From the NCBI RefSeq assembly GCF_008973465.1, contig NZ_WBXN01000004.1, positions 4,628,501-4,692,500 on the forward strand: 64,000 bases of DNA, written 5' to 3'. Within the stretch, counting starts at the first letter, position 1; each line of letters begins with the position of its first letter. This DNA is from Streptomyces sp. SS1-1 (GTDB lineage: Bacteria; Actinomycetota; Actinomycetes; Streptomycetales; Streptomycetaceae). Made by a program: the position numbers and the translations under genes. Shown here one piece after another: positions 51,702-60,053 of the stretch. Under the pieces are notes generated by a model, which saw only the letters and a program-made list of their open reading frames with translations, was not told where the DNA came from and did no database searches.

Positions 51702-52586
51702 TCAGGCCAGTCCCCGCCGCGCCACGGCCGGCGGCCGGTGCCCGGCGATCGACGCCACCATGTCCAGCACCTGCCGGGTCTCCGCCACCTCGTGCACCCG
51801 GTACACCTGGGCGCCCAGCCACGCGGACACCGCGGTCGTCGCGAGCGTCCCGACCACCCGCTCCTTCACGGGCCGGTCCAGGGTCTCCCCGACGAAGTCC
51901 TTGTTGGACAGGGAGACCAGCACCGGCCAGCCCGTCTCCACCATCTCCCCGAGCCGCCGGGTCGCCTCCAGGCTGTGCCGGGTGTTCTTCCCGAAGTCGT
52001 GCCCCGGGTCGATCAGGATCGACTCGCGGGGCACCCCCAGCGCGAGCGCCCGCTCCGCCAGGCCCACGGTCACCCGCAGGATGTCCGCCATGACGTCGTC
52101 GTATGTCACCCGGTGCGGCCGGGTACGCGGCCGGGCACCCCCGGCGTGCGTGCACACCAGGCCCACGCCGTAGCGGGCCGCGACCTCCGCCAGACCGGGG
52201 TCCACCCCGCCCCAGGCGTCGTTCAGCACATCCGCCCCCGCCTCGCACACCGCGGCCCCGACGTCGGCACGCCAGGTGTCCACGCTGATCACGACGTCCG
52301 GGAAACGCCGCCGCACCTCCGCCACGAACCCGACCGTGCGCCGCGCCTCCTCCTCGGCGGACACCTCCTCGCCGGGACCCGCCTTGACGCCGCCGATGTC
52401 GATGATGGCCGCGCCCTCGGCCACGGCCTGCTCCACGCGCGCGAGGGCCGGCTCGTCGTGGAACGTCGCCCCCTGGTCGTAGAAGGAGTCCGGGGTCCGG
52501 TTCACGATCGCCATGATCACCGGCTCGTGCGCGCCGAACTCGCGACTGCCCAGCCTGAGCATCCCCTGTTGACCTTCCCTCGACAT
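51702..52586 (-). CDS. folP2: Dihydropteroate synthase homologue FolP2
   Basis: 294 aa with a DHPS TIM-barrel (MAIVNRTPDSFYD opening, VISVDTWRADV, NDAWGG, LIDPGHDFGKN and the KDFVGETL region). The loop that binds p-aminobenzoate in true DHPS, normally GESTRPG, reads GGVKAGPG here, so the Thr-Arg pair is missing. The genomic place, after a LOG gene and before DivIVA-like and tag genes, is that of mycobacterial folP2, which does not replace folP1 in folate synthesis. Its true substrate is unknown. Unlike in mycobacteria, the gpgS gene is not beside it and folP2 points leftwards. Confidence 0.87.
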   Translation of the reverse strand: MSREGQQGMLRLGSREFGAHEPVIMAIVNRTPDSFYDQGATFHDEPALARVEQAVAEGAAIIDIGGVKAGPGEEVSAEEEARRTVGFVAEVRRRFPDVVISVDTWRADVGAAVCEAGADVLNDAWGGVDPGLAEVAARYGVGLVCTHAGGARPRTRPHRVTYDDVMADILRVTVGLAERALALGVPRESILIDPGHDFGKNTRHSLEATRRLGEMVETGWPVLVSLSNKDFVGETLDRPVKERVVGTLATTAVSAWLGAQVYRVHEVAETRQVLDMVASIAGHRPPAVARRGLA

Positions 52587-52700
52587 TCCCGCTGCGTACG
52601 CCCTTCGGGCCGCCTGCGACCCTAACCGTCAGCGTCGCATGGCACGATCGGACCCTGACACACCCGACCGCTCGCATCACGGACCGTGGGGGCCACAGCG

Positions 52701-53054
52701 ATGCTCATGTTCTTGTTCCTGGTCGTCGCGCTGGCCGTCGTGGTCGGCGCGGTGACGCTCGCCGTGGTGGGCGGCGGCGAGGGCGACGGACCGCTGCCGG
52801 AGGCCGCGCCCGAGCGGCTGCACGACCCGCTCCCGCCGGACCGCCCCGTCGGCCGCGCCGACGTCGAGACCCTGCGCTTCCCGCTCGCCGCCCGCGGCTA
52901 CCGCATGGCCGACGTCGACGACGCCCTCAGCCGCCTCGGCGCCGAGCTCGCCGAGCGCGACGCGCGCATCGCCGACCTGGAGTCCGCGCTGGCCGGAGCG
53001 CGGGCGCCGCGCGGCCAGGTCTCCATGGACAAGCCCGACCAGGAGGACCAGTGA
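52701..53054 (+). CDS. DivIVA-like domain membrane protein
   Basis: 117 aa. TM helix 2-25 (MFLFLVVALAVVVGAVTLAVV), a Pro-rich linker, then FPLAARGYRMADVDDALSRL with the short DivIVA lipid-binding or dimer motif and a coiled coil with ERDARIADLESAL. An upstream in-frame GTG at 52686 is an alternative start. GTGA overlap with tag. Related to the small Rv1209-type proteins; it probably localises at the membrane, not proven to be polar. Confidence 0.85.
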   Translation: MLMFLFLVVALAVVVGAVTLAVVGGGEGDGPLPEAAPERLHDPLPPDRPVGRADVETLRFPLAARGYRMADVDDALSRLGAELAERDARIADLESALAGARAPRGQVSMDKPDQEDQ

Positions 53055-53638
53055 GCGACGGTTCGGCCCTCGCGGGCCCGGACGGCGCCCGGCGCTGCCC
53101 CTGGGCCCTGTCCACCCCGGACTACGTGGCCTACCACGACGAGGAGTGGGGCCGCCCCGTCCACGGCGACGACGCCCTGTACGAACGGCTCAGCCTGGAG
53201 GCGTTCCAGTCCGGGCTGTCCTGGATCACGATCCTGCGCCGCCGGGAGGGCTTTCGGGCGGCCTTCGCCGGGTTCGAGATCGCCCGGGTCGCCACGTTCA
53301 CGGAAGCCGACGAGGAACGCCTCCTCGCCGACACCGGGATCATCCGCAACCGGCTGAAGATCGCGGCGACCGTGGCCAACGCGAAGGTGCTGGCCGGCTG
53401 GGCCCCGGGCGAGCTCGACGCCCTGATCTGGTCCCACGCCCCGGACCCGGCCGCCCGCCCGGTCCCGAAGACCCTGGCGGACGTCCCCGCGGTCACCCCT
53501 GAGTCGACGGCCCTGTCGAAGGCGCTGAAGAAGCGGGGGCTGCGGTTCGTCGGCCCGACGACGGCGTACGCCCTGATGCAGGCGTGCGGCCTGGTCGACG
53601 ACCATCTGGCGGACTGCGTCGCGCGGGGCGCCGCCTGA
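53051..53638 (+). CDS. tag: 3-methyladenine DNA glycosylase I
   Basis: 195 aa. The zinc-binding ends are intact: C16 in RRCPWA and H29 in AYHDEEWG at the N-terminus, H185 and C189 in DDHLADC at the C-terminus, matching the E. coli Tag spacing at the C-terminal end. The helix-hairpin core (FQSGLSWITILRRREGFR) and the FVGPTTAYALMQACG motif follow the family. Removes 3-methyladenine from alkylated DNA. Translationally coupled to the DivIVA-like gene. Confidence 0.93.
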   Translation: MSDGSALAGPDGARRCPWALSTPDYVAYHDEEWGRPVHGDDALYERLSLEAFQSGLSWITILRRREGFRAAFAGFEIARVATFTEADEERLLADTGIIRNRLKIAATVANAKVLAGWAPGELDALIWSHAPDPAARPVPKTLADVPAVTPESTALSKALKKRGLRFVGPTTAYALMQACGLVDDHLADCVARGAA

Positions 53639-53687
53639 CGCGGGCGGCGCCCTCCGCCCGGCGGCCGGGGTGTCAGCGGCCCGGGTG

Positions 53688-54491
53688 TCAGCGGCCCAGG
53701 TAGGAGGGCTTCTCCTTGTTCACGAAGGCCCGCACCGCGATCGCGTGGTCCTCGGAGGTGCCCGCGCGCGTCTGCAGCTCGTCCTCCTTCTCCAGGGTCT
53801 CCTCCAGGGAGTGCGTCAGCCCGAACGCCACCGCCTCCTTGATCGCCCCGTACGCCACCGTCGGGCCCGCGGCGAGCCCGCGCGCCACCCGCTCGGCCTC
53901 GGCGCGCAGCTCGGCCGCCGGCACCAGACGGTTCGCGATCCCCAGGTCGTACGCCTCCTGCGCGCTGATGTTGCGCGGGAAGAGCAGCAGGTCGGTGGCG
54001 CGGCTCGGGCCCACGACCCGCGGCAGCGTCCAGGAGATCCCGGAGTCGGCGGTCAGCGCCACCCCGGCGAACGACGTGTTGAAGGCGGCGGTCTCCGCGA
54101 CCACCCGGTAGTCGGCGGCCAGCGCGAAGCCGAGGCCCGCCCCGGCGGCGACGCCGTTCACCGCTGCCACGACCGGCTTCCGCATCCCGGCCAGCGCCCG
54201 GACGATCGGGTTGTAGTGCTCCTTGACCGTGGTCATGGTCAGCTTCGTCCCGGACTCCCGGTCGGAGGCCAGCAGCCCGATGTGCTCCTTCAGGTCCTGA
54301 CCCACGCAGAACGACCGCTCCCCGGCCGCCGTCAGCAGCACGGCCCGGACGGCGTCGTCGCCCGCGGCGGCCTCCACCGCGTCCCGCAGGGCCACCTTCG
54401 CGGCGATGTTCAGCGCGTTCATCGCTTCGGGGCGGTTCAGCGTGATCGTCGCCAGCCCGTCGCTCACCTCGTAGAGCACGGTGTCGGCCAT
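53688..54491 (-). CDS. Enoyl-CoA hydratase/isomerase (crotonase, PaaG-like)
   Basis: 267 aa; ATG at 54491 with GGAGGGG upstream, shorter than the longest frame (54674). Crotonase fold: ATITLNRPEAMNALN, RSFCVGQDLKEH, the oxyanion NGVAAGAGLGFALAADYRV and ALTADSGISWTLPRVVG with the Asp typical of PaaG-like isomerases. The second catalytic Glu of hydratases is not apparent. Acts on an enoyl-CoA in lipid or aromatic degradation. The stop region carries a 15-bp tandem duplication (53671-53697) that repeats the TGA. Confidence 0.88.
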   Translation of the reverse strand: MADTVLYEVSDGLATITLNRPEAMNALNIAAKVALRDAVEAAAGDDAVRAVLLTAAGERSFCVGQDLKEHIGLLASDRESGTKLTMTTVKEHYNPIVRALAGMRKPVVAAVNGVAAGAGLGFALAADYRVVAETAAFNTSFAGVALTADSGISWTLPRVVGPSRATDLLLFPRNISAQEAYDLGIANRLVPAAELRAEAERVARGLAAGPTVAYGAIKEAVAFGLTHSLEETLEKEDELQTRAGTSEDHAIAVRAFVNKEKPSYLGR

Positions 54492-54874
54492 GGCGTATCC
54501 CCTCCGGTGTGGCGGCTCCGGGCGTACTCGTACTCGTCGGTACGCCCATGTCTGAGGGACAGCATGGCGGAGATCATGGGCCGCCACGGGCACGCGAGGT
54601 GTGACCTGCGTCAAAGAACGCACGCCCGGGCGTGTGCCGCCGAAGTGCGCGGGGTGGCGCAGTATGGCAGCCACATCGCCGAATTGAGTGGTTTTGCTCG
54701 CGCGCGTTGCCCAAGCGATGCCTACTGATGTTGGTCATCGGGTCCTGGCATGCGGGATAATGGCTGGGAAGCAATGTGTTCGATGCCGGTGTCGCGTGTC
54801 TCACTCCCGAGACGCGTGCCCTCCATGGGGCCGTCGGCTTTGACGATGAGCTGGTTTCAGGAAGGGGAACGAGC
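54492..54874. promoter_or_regulatory. Divergent intergenic region, enoyl-CoA hydratase / DUF3117
   Basis: 383 bp without a supported gene. GGGATAAT at 54754-54761 is a candidate -10 for the rightward gene with TTGGTC 19 bp upstream. GGAAGGGG precedes the DUF3117 start. Nothing else of note. Confidence 0.4.
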
Positions 54875-55042
54875 ATGGCGGCCATGAAGCCGCGGACGGG
54901 CGATGGCCCGCTCGAGGTGACCAAGGAGGGGCGGGGCATCGTCATGCGCGTTCCGCTCGAAGGCGGCGGTCGGCTCGTCGTCGAGCTGACCCCTGACGAG
55001 GCCGACGCGCTCGGCGACGCCCTCAAGAAGGTCGTCGGCTGA
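54875..55042 (+). CDS. DUF3117 small protein
   Basis: 55 aa: MAAMKPRTGDGPLEVTKEGRG opens and VRLVVELTPDEADALGDALK-type sequence closes (quoted in parts GRLVVELTPDEA, ADALGDALK). It matches the actinobacterial DUF3117 family (Rv1211 type), nearly invariant and always this size. A four-stranded sheet plus a helix is likely. Function unknown. GGAAGGGG is seven to nine bases upstream of the ATG; the frame open from 54776 gives shadow residues only. Confidence 0.92.
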   Translation: MAAMKPRTGDGPLEVTKEGRGIVMRVPLEGGGRLVVELTPDEADALGDALKKVVG

Positions 55043-55064
55043 CGCGGACGCGACCCTACCCTTT

Positions 55065-55101
55065 CGGTGGCCCCGGCATTCCACGGATGCCGGGGTCACC
55101 G
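55065..55101. terminator. Bidirectional terminator, DUF3117 / O-methyltransferase
   Basis: 15-base arms (55065-55079 and 55087-55101) with one mismatch that pairs as G-U one way, 7-base loop. Confidence 0.8.
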
Positions 55102-55130
55102 CGTTCCGGGCCCGGCAAGGTTCCGGGGGC

Positions 55131-55763
55131 TCAGCGTTTGACGGCGCACAGCAGGCCGTCGCCCACGGGCAGCAGCGACGGGACCAGCTCCTGGCTCTCC
55201 CGCACGGCCCGCAGCAGCTCCCGGACCCGTATGACCTCGGTGGGCTGCGGTCCGGAGTCGACGGTACGGCCGTTGGCGAAGACGCCCTCGAACGCGACCA
55301 GGCCGCCGGGGCGCAGCAGACGCAACGATTCGGCGAGATAGTCGAGGAACTCCAGCCGGTCGCCGTCGCAGAAGACCAGGTCGTACCCGGCGTCCGCGAG
55401 GCGCGGCAGGACGTCCAGCGCGCGGCCCGGGATGAAGCGGGCGCGGTTGCCGGCGAAGCCCGCGGCCCGGAAGGCCTGGCGGGCGAACTGCTGGTGCTCC
55501 GGCTCCGAGTCCACGGTCGTGAGCACCCCGTCGGGGCGCATGCCGTGCAGGAGATGGATGCCCGACACGCCGGTGCCGGTGCCGATCTCCGCGACCGCCT
55601 TGGCGTCCACGGTGGCGGCGAGCAACCCGAGCGCGGCGCCCGTGCCGGGCGACACCGAGCGCAGTCCCGCCTCGCGGGCCCGGTCCCGGGCCCAGCGCAG
55701 GACGTCGTCCTCGGCGACGTAGGCGTCGGCGAACGCCCAGCTCGTCTGCCGGTTGCCGGTAAT
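55131..55763 (-). CDS. O-methyltransferase, Rv1220c type, with possible ATT start
   Basis: Class I SAM-dependent O-methyltransferase (Methyltransf_3 family). AEIGTGTGVSGIHLLHGM binds SAM, FCDGDRLEFLDYL carries the acidic metal-binding residues, and LLPVGDGLLCAVKR closes the sheet. The conserved N-terminus (ITGNRQTSWAFADAY) is read directly from an ATT at 55763 with AGGAGAGG six bases upstream; no ATG, GTG or TTG lies in frame for about 30 codons before it, and the first GTG inside (55655) would remove a helix common to the family. The listed start is therefore ATT. It faces sigE from the other side, as in mycobacteria. Confidence 0.85.
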   Translation of the reverse strand: MTGNRQTSWAFADAYVAEDDVLRWARDRAREAGLRSVSPGTGAALGLLAATVDAKAVAEIGTGTGVSGIHLLHGMRPDGVLTTVDSEPEHQQFARQAFRAAGFAGNRARFIPGRALDVLPRLADAGYDLVFCDGDRLEFLDYLAESLRLLRPGGLVAFEGVFANGRTVDSGPQPTEVIRVRELLRAVRESQELVPSLLPVGDGLLCAVKR

Positions 55764-55992
55764 GACCCTCTCCTGTCCCCGTGGTTGCCTCGGCGTGACT
55801 GTATCCGTTGCGCCCGGGAACCCGCAGATGGGACCGCGCGTTTGGAAGGGTGGGAAGACGAGCGGGGGGACACGGTTGGATCACGATGACGAGCAGGGTC
55901 ACGAGCAAGTGCTGACGCAGGCGCACCAGCCGTGTCACCCCAGCTCAAACTCAGGGAAAACCGCTTATCCGGAGCTAACGGGCGAGGTGGCT
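55764..55992. promoter_or_regulatory. Divergent promoter region, O-methyltransferase / sigE
   Basis: 229 bp; the section 55860-55985 is the least GC-rich and precedes the sigE start. ACCGCTTATCCGGAG at about 55958-55972 might include a -10. No clear ECF (GGAAC/GTT-type) motif was identified. Confidence 0.4.
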
Positions 55993-56763
55993 ATGGTAGG
56001 GGCTCCACTGGACACCACCAGAGCCGATAGGGGAGGTGCGGCTGCGCCTGCGGATCGGGGAGGGGTGCTGCGGCGCTTCCTCGGATCGGCGGGCAGGCCG
56101 AAATCCGTGAACGACACCGCTGACCACAGCCACGCCGGCGACTTCGCCCAGACCGCGACCTTCTCCACCGACGCGGACGGGCAGGCGTGGACTCCGCCCA
56201 CCTGGGAGGAGATCGTCAGCACGCACAGCGGCCGCGTCTACCGGCTCGCCTACCGCCTCACGGGCAACCAGCACGACGCCGAGGACCTCACCCAGGAGGT
56301 CTTCGTCCGTGTCTTCCGCTCCCTGTCGACCTACACGCCGGGCACCTTCGAGGGCTGGCTGCACCGCATCACCACCAACCTGTTCCTCGACATGGTGCGC
56401 CGCAAGCAGCGCATCCGCTTCGACGCGCTGGGCGAGGACGCCGCCGAGCGGCTGCCCAGCAAGGAGCCGACGCCCCAGCAGGTCTTCAACGACGCCCACT
56501 TCGACGCGGACGTCCAGCAGGCCCTCGACACCCTCGCGCCGGAGTTCCGCGCCGCGGTCGTCCTGTGCGACATCGAGGGACTGTCCTACGAGGAGATCGC
56601 CGCGACCCTCGGCGTCAAGCTCGGCACCGTCCGCTCGCGGATCCACCGCGGCCGGTCGCAGCTGCGCAAGGCCCTCGCCCACCGCTCGCCGGAGGCGCGC
56701 GCCGAGCGCCGCTCCTTCGTGCCGCGCGTGGCCGCTCTGGGGGGAGGGGGCGCGAGCGCGTGA
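55993..56763 (+). CDS. sigE: ECF RNA polymerase sigma factor, SigE type
   Basis: 256 aa from the ATG at 55993 (SD-like GCGAGGTGG before it); longer frame to 55753 rejected. A 70-residue N-terminal extension precedes region 2 (RVYRLAYRLTGNQHDAEDLTQEVFVRVFR) and region 4 (FRAAVVLCDIEGLSYEEIAATLGVKLGTVRSRIHRG, quoted by parts). By neighbours it is the counterpart of M. tuberculosis SigE (Rv1221), which governs the envelope and surface stress response. It is not the S. coelicolor cell-wall sigma also called SigE (SCO3356). The GTG of its anti-sigma overlaps the stop. Confidence 0.9.
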   Translation: MVGAPLDTTRADRGGAAAPADRGGVLRRFLGSAGRPKSVNDTADHSHAGDFAQTATFSTDADGQAWTPPTWEEIVSTHSGRVYRLAYRLTGNQHDAEDLTQEVFVRVFRSLSTYTPGTFEGWLHRITTNLFLDMVRRKQRIRFDALGEDAAERLPSKEPTPQQVFNDAHFDADVQQALDTLAPEFRAAVVLCDIEGLSYEEIAATLGVKLGTVRSRIHRGRSQLRKALAHRSPEARAERRSFVPRVAALGGGGASA

Positions 56764-57731
56764 GCGGCCTTCGACCCGACCCCACCGAACGGCTCCTCGC
56801 CGAGCAGCACCTTGGCGACCGCCTCTCCGCCCTCGTGGACGGAGAGCTCGGTCATGAGACGCGTGAGCGCGTCCTGGCCCACCTGGCGACCTGCGCCCGG
56901 TGCAAGGCCGAGGTCGACGCACAGCGCCGGCTGAAGAACGTCTTCGCGGAGGCGGCGCCCCCGTCGCCCTCCGAGAGCTTCCTGGCCCGGCTCCAGGGCC
57001 TCCCCGGGGGAGGTGACCTCGACGGCGGCGGCTCGCCGCTCGGCGGGGGCGGATTCGGGACGGCCGGACGGCCGGGCACCGCGGGCGTCTTCGGAGTGAG
57101 GCGGGACGACGCGTTCGAGTTCGGGTACGTCCCCTCGGGCGGGCACGCCGCCGCGTTCACCGGGGCCGACCGGGGCTTTCGCACCCACCCGGTGAACGGC
57201 CGTCAGGACCCCGACCGCCACGCGTCCTCCCGGATGCGGTTCGCGTTCGTCGCCGCCGGAGCCGTGTCGCTGGCCGCCCTCGCCCTCGGCGGGGTCACCG
57301 GCAGCGTGCCCACCGACACCGAGGCGCGCGGCGGCTCCGGCGGCAGCAATGTGACGCCGGCCCGCTCCCAGGGCACCGGCGCCACCACGGCACCGGAGAC
57401 CCAGCGCCGCCGGGGCGCCGGCCCGCTGTTCGCGCAGGGCCAGGCGTCCGGCGCGGCGCGGACCCCGGTCGCCCCGACCCGGACGCCCGCTCCGCTCCTC
57501 CCCGGGACGCCGGTCTCGTCGGCGGCGCAGGACATGCGGACGCTGACGGCCCCGGTGGTGGCGGGCGCCGCCGCCATGTCCCCGCTGATACGTCCGCTGA
57601 GCGCCACCCCGCCGCTCAGCCTGACCTCCTGGTCCAAGGACCCCGGGACCACCGCCACCCCGGGCCTGCTCGCCGCACCCGTCCCCGGCACGACCTCCTC
57701 ACCCTCCGCCTCTCCGGCCACCGGCCCCTGA
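56760..57731 (+). CDS. rseA: Zinc-containing anti-sigma factor, RseA type
   Basis: 323 aa, GTGA overlap with sigE. The ZAS domain is at 15-85: H41-x3-C45-x2-C48 (HLATCARC), with an N-terminal helix that would clamp the sigma factor. One membrane helix lies at 159-181, followed by a 140-residue Thr/Pro/Ala/Gly-rich extracytoplasmic tail without a fold I recognise. The mycobacterial counterpart RseA is a smaller cytoplasmic protein without a membrane span, so this one can sense from outside the membrane. Regulation probably includes regulated proteolysis, e.g. by the HtrA protease next door. Confidence 0.87.
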   Translation: MSGLRPDPTERLLAEQHLGDRLSALVDGELGHETRERVLAHLATCARCKAEVDAQRRLKNVFAEAAPPSPSESFLARLQGLPGGGDLDGGGSPLGGGGFGTAGRPGTAGVFGVRRDDAFEFGYVPSGGHAAAFTGADRGFRTHPVNGRQDPDRHASSRMRFAFVAAGAVSLAALALGGVTGSVPTDTEARGGSGGSNVTPARSQGTGATTAPETQRRRGAGPLFAQGQASGAARTPVAPTRTPAPLLPGTPVSSAAQDMRTLTAPVVAGAAAMSPLIRPLSATPPLSLTSWSKDPGTTATPGLLAAPVPGTTSSPSASPATGP

Positions 57732-57834
57732 CCCGGCCCTCTGCGCCGCGGCCCACGAACCTGGTTGAATCCGGGGTGGGCCGCGCGTCCGCGTGCCCGC
57801 GGGACGGGTGGCCGACGTGAGTAGGAAGCAGCGC

Positions 57835-59913
57835 ATGAACGAGGGGAAGCCCACGCGGGCGAAGTGGTGGAACCGCCCCCGGCCGCAGGAGGGTTCCCCG
57901 GGCCCGTCCGACGCTCCCGCCGACGGCGACTTCGAACTGGCGAGCCCCGCGAGCCCCGAGGAGACGCCGGGCCGCGAGGACGACGACTACACCCTCCCGC
58001 CCGCCTCCGGCCCAGGCACCCCCACCCCGACCGACGGCGACTTCGAACTGGCGAGCCCGGGGCGAGCGTCGGTGCCTCAGGCGCGGGACGGCGGGGAGGG
58101 GACGTCAGCGCCGGGCACGGCACCGGACGTACCGGCCGCGCCCGCCTCGGCCCTCAACACCCCGGCGGGGAACGCCGGCACGGGCACGGGAGCCGCGCGG
58201 GCCTCGGGCATGGCAGCCCCGCATGCCTCGGGCACGCAAGCCGCGCGGGGGCCCGGGACGGAGGCCCCGCAGGTTCCCGGCACAGATGCCCCGCAAGCCC
58301 CCGGCACCGCCGCCGAGGCTCCCGTGGCCCCCGCTCCGCACGGGGACGCCGGCCCGCGGCCCCTGCACGACCCCGACCCCTACAGCACGCCGCCCTACGG
58401 TGAGCCCGGCCCCTGGGCGCCCGCCCCGCCGGTCCAGCACCCGGCGGCCACGCCGGCCCACGGCATCCCGGTGGGAGCGGCACCGCCCGTCTCCGGTCCG
58501 CCCGCGCCCCACCACCAGGCGGCCCCACCGGCTCCGCACGCGCCCCACCAGCAGGCGGCCCCCGCCCACCCCGTGCCCGCGCCCCATCACCAGGCGCCCC
58601 CCGGCGCCCCCGCCCACCCCGTGCCTGATCCCGCCCTCGCGGACGCGCCGCCGCCTGCCGTTCCCGCGGTGCCCGGCGCGCCCGGCGCCCAGGGCGCCCC
58701 TCTCGACCCCTGGCGGAACTACGACCCCTGGGCCCGTGCGGCCGAGCGCGCGGCGGCGGCGCCCTTGCAGGAGAGCGGCGCCGGTGCCGGGATGCGCCGG
58801 CGCAGGCGCGTGAAGGGGGCGCTCCTCGTCGGCGCCCTCGTCATCGCGCTGATCTCCGGCGGCGTCGGCGGAGCCCTCGGCGCCTATCTCGAGCGCAACG
58901 GCGGCCTGGACACCGTGAAGCTGCCGCAGGCCGGCGTCGAGGCGCCCGGCCGGGCCGCGGACAGCGTCGCCGGGATCGCCGCCCGGGCCCTGCCCAGCGT
59001 CGTCACCCTGCATGTGCGCGGCCGTTCGGAACAGGGCACCGGCACCGGGTTCGTGCTCGACGACCGCGGTCACATCCTGACCAACAACCACGTCGTCGAA
59101 CCCGCCGGGAGCGACGGCGAGATATCCGTGACCTTCCACAGCGGCGACACCGCCAAGGCGACCGTGGTCGGCCGGGACAGCGGCTACGACCTCGCGGTCG
59201 TGAAGGTCACCGGCGTCAGCGGACTGCGGCCCCTGCCGCTCGGCAACTCCGAGAACGTCCAGGTCGGCGACCCGGTCGTCGCCATCGGCGCCCCCTTCGA
59301 CCTCGAAGGCACCGTCACCTCCGGGATCATCAGCGCCAAGCAGCGTCCCATCACCGCCGGCGGCGAGAGCGGGGACGGCAGCGACGTGTCGTACGTCGAC
59401 GCACTGCAGACCGACGCGCCCATCAACCCCGGCAACTCCGGCGGCCCGCTGCTCGACGGCGCCGGCCGGGTCGTCGGCATCAACTCCGCCATCCGCTCCG
59501 CGGGCAGCGGCGCCGAACCCGACGGCGGCCAGGCCGGCTCGATCGGCCTCGGCTTCGCCATCCCGGTCAACCAGGCCAAGCGCGTCGCCGAGGAACTGAT
59601 CAACACCGGCAAGGCCACCCACCCGGTGATCGGCGTCACCCTCGACATGGGGTACAGCGGCGACGGCGCCCGCGTCGGGACGAAGGACGGCGACGGCGGC
59701 CCCGCCGTCACCAAGGGCGGACCCGGCGCCAAGGCCGGTATCGAACCCGGCGACGTCATCACGGAGATCGACGGCGCGCGCGTCCACTCCGGCGAGGAAC
59801 TGATCATCAAGACCCGCGCCCACCGCCCCGGCGACCGCCTGGAGCTGACGCTGAAACGGGACGGCAAGGAGATCACGCTCGAGCTGACGCTGGGCTCGTC
59901 GAGCGGGCGGTGA
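57835..59913 (+). CDS. htrA: HtrA/DegP-type serine protease with long disordered cytoplasmic N-terminus
   Basis: 692 aa; ATG at 57835 with GGAAG eight bases upstream; GTG at 57793 and 57817 are in-frame alternatives. Residues 1-320 are Pro/Ala/Gly/His-rich and disordered, with a duplicated DGDFELASP element (30-38 and 67-75) and a His-rich part at about 225-265. A membrane helix (about 326-350) places a trypsin-like domain outside the cell: H419 (NNHVV), D452 (GYDLAVV) and S535 (GNSGGP). One PDZ domain (about 595-690) ends the protein. Membrane-tethered quality-control protease; its gene follows sigE-rseA as in mycobacteria. Confidence 0.92.
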   Translation: MNEGKPTRAKWWNRPRPQEGSPGPSDAPADGDFELASPASPEETPGREDDDYTLPPASGPGTPTPTDGDFELASPGRASVPQARDGGEGTSAPGTAPDVPAAPASALNTPAGNAGTGTGAARASGMAAPHASGTQAARGPGTEAPQVPGTDAPQAPGTAAEAPVAPAPHGDAGPRPLHDPDPYSTPPYGEPGPWAPAPPVQHPAATPAHGIPVGAAPPVSGPPAPHHQAAPPAPHAPHQQAAPAHPVPAPHHQAPPGAPAHPVPDPALADAPPPAVPAVPGAPGAQGAPLDPWRNYDPWARAAERAAAAPLQESGAGAGMRRRRRVKGALLVGALVIALISGGVGGALGAYLERNGGLDTVKLPQAGVEAPGRAADSVAGIAARALPSVVTLHVRGRSEQGTGTGFVLDDRGHILTNNHVVEPAGSDGEISVTFHSGDTAKATVVGRDSGYDLAVVKVTGVSGLRPLPLGNSENVQVGDPVVAIGAPFDLEGTVTSGIISAKQRPITAGGESGDGSDVSYVDALQTDAPINPGNSGGPLLDGAGRVVGINSAIRSAGSGAEPDGGQAGSIGLGFAIPVNQAKRVAEELINTGKATHPVIGVTLDMGYSGDGARVGTKDGDGGPAVTKGGPGAKAGIEPGDVITEIDGARVHSGEELIIKTRAHRPGDRLELTLKRDGKEITLELTLGSSSGR
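57921..58058 (+). repeat. 27-bp direct repeat in htrA
   Basis: Identical 27-base copies at 57921-57947 and 58032-58058, 111 bp apart and in frame, encode (T/A)DGDFELASP twice. Acidic-aromatic element conserved between the copies down to synonymous sites, so recently duplicated or gene-converted. Confidence 0.85.
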
Positions 59914-60053
59914 CACTCACACCGGTCTCATACCGCCCGGCACAGTACCGGTCGTGGTGGATCGCCGGGTAACGTGGGGGCGGCCCGGACCACGGAAAGA
60001 CCCGCGCGCGACCACCGAGGGCCGAGGACCGAGGACATCGCAAGGAGCTTCAG

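Noticed and set aside
53671..53697. 15-bp tandem duplication at the enoyl-CoA hydratase stop codon
   Set aside because: Repeats the stop in frame and changes nothing in the protein; kept as a note in that gene.
54857..55948. Two leftward frames (363 and 280 codons) across the O-methyltransferase that would supply an ATG start
   Set aside because: They are in other frames and do not encode the conserved methyltransferase sequence.
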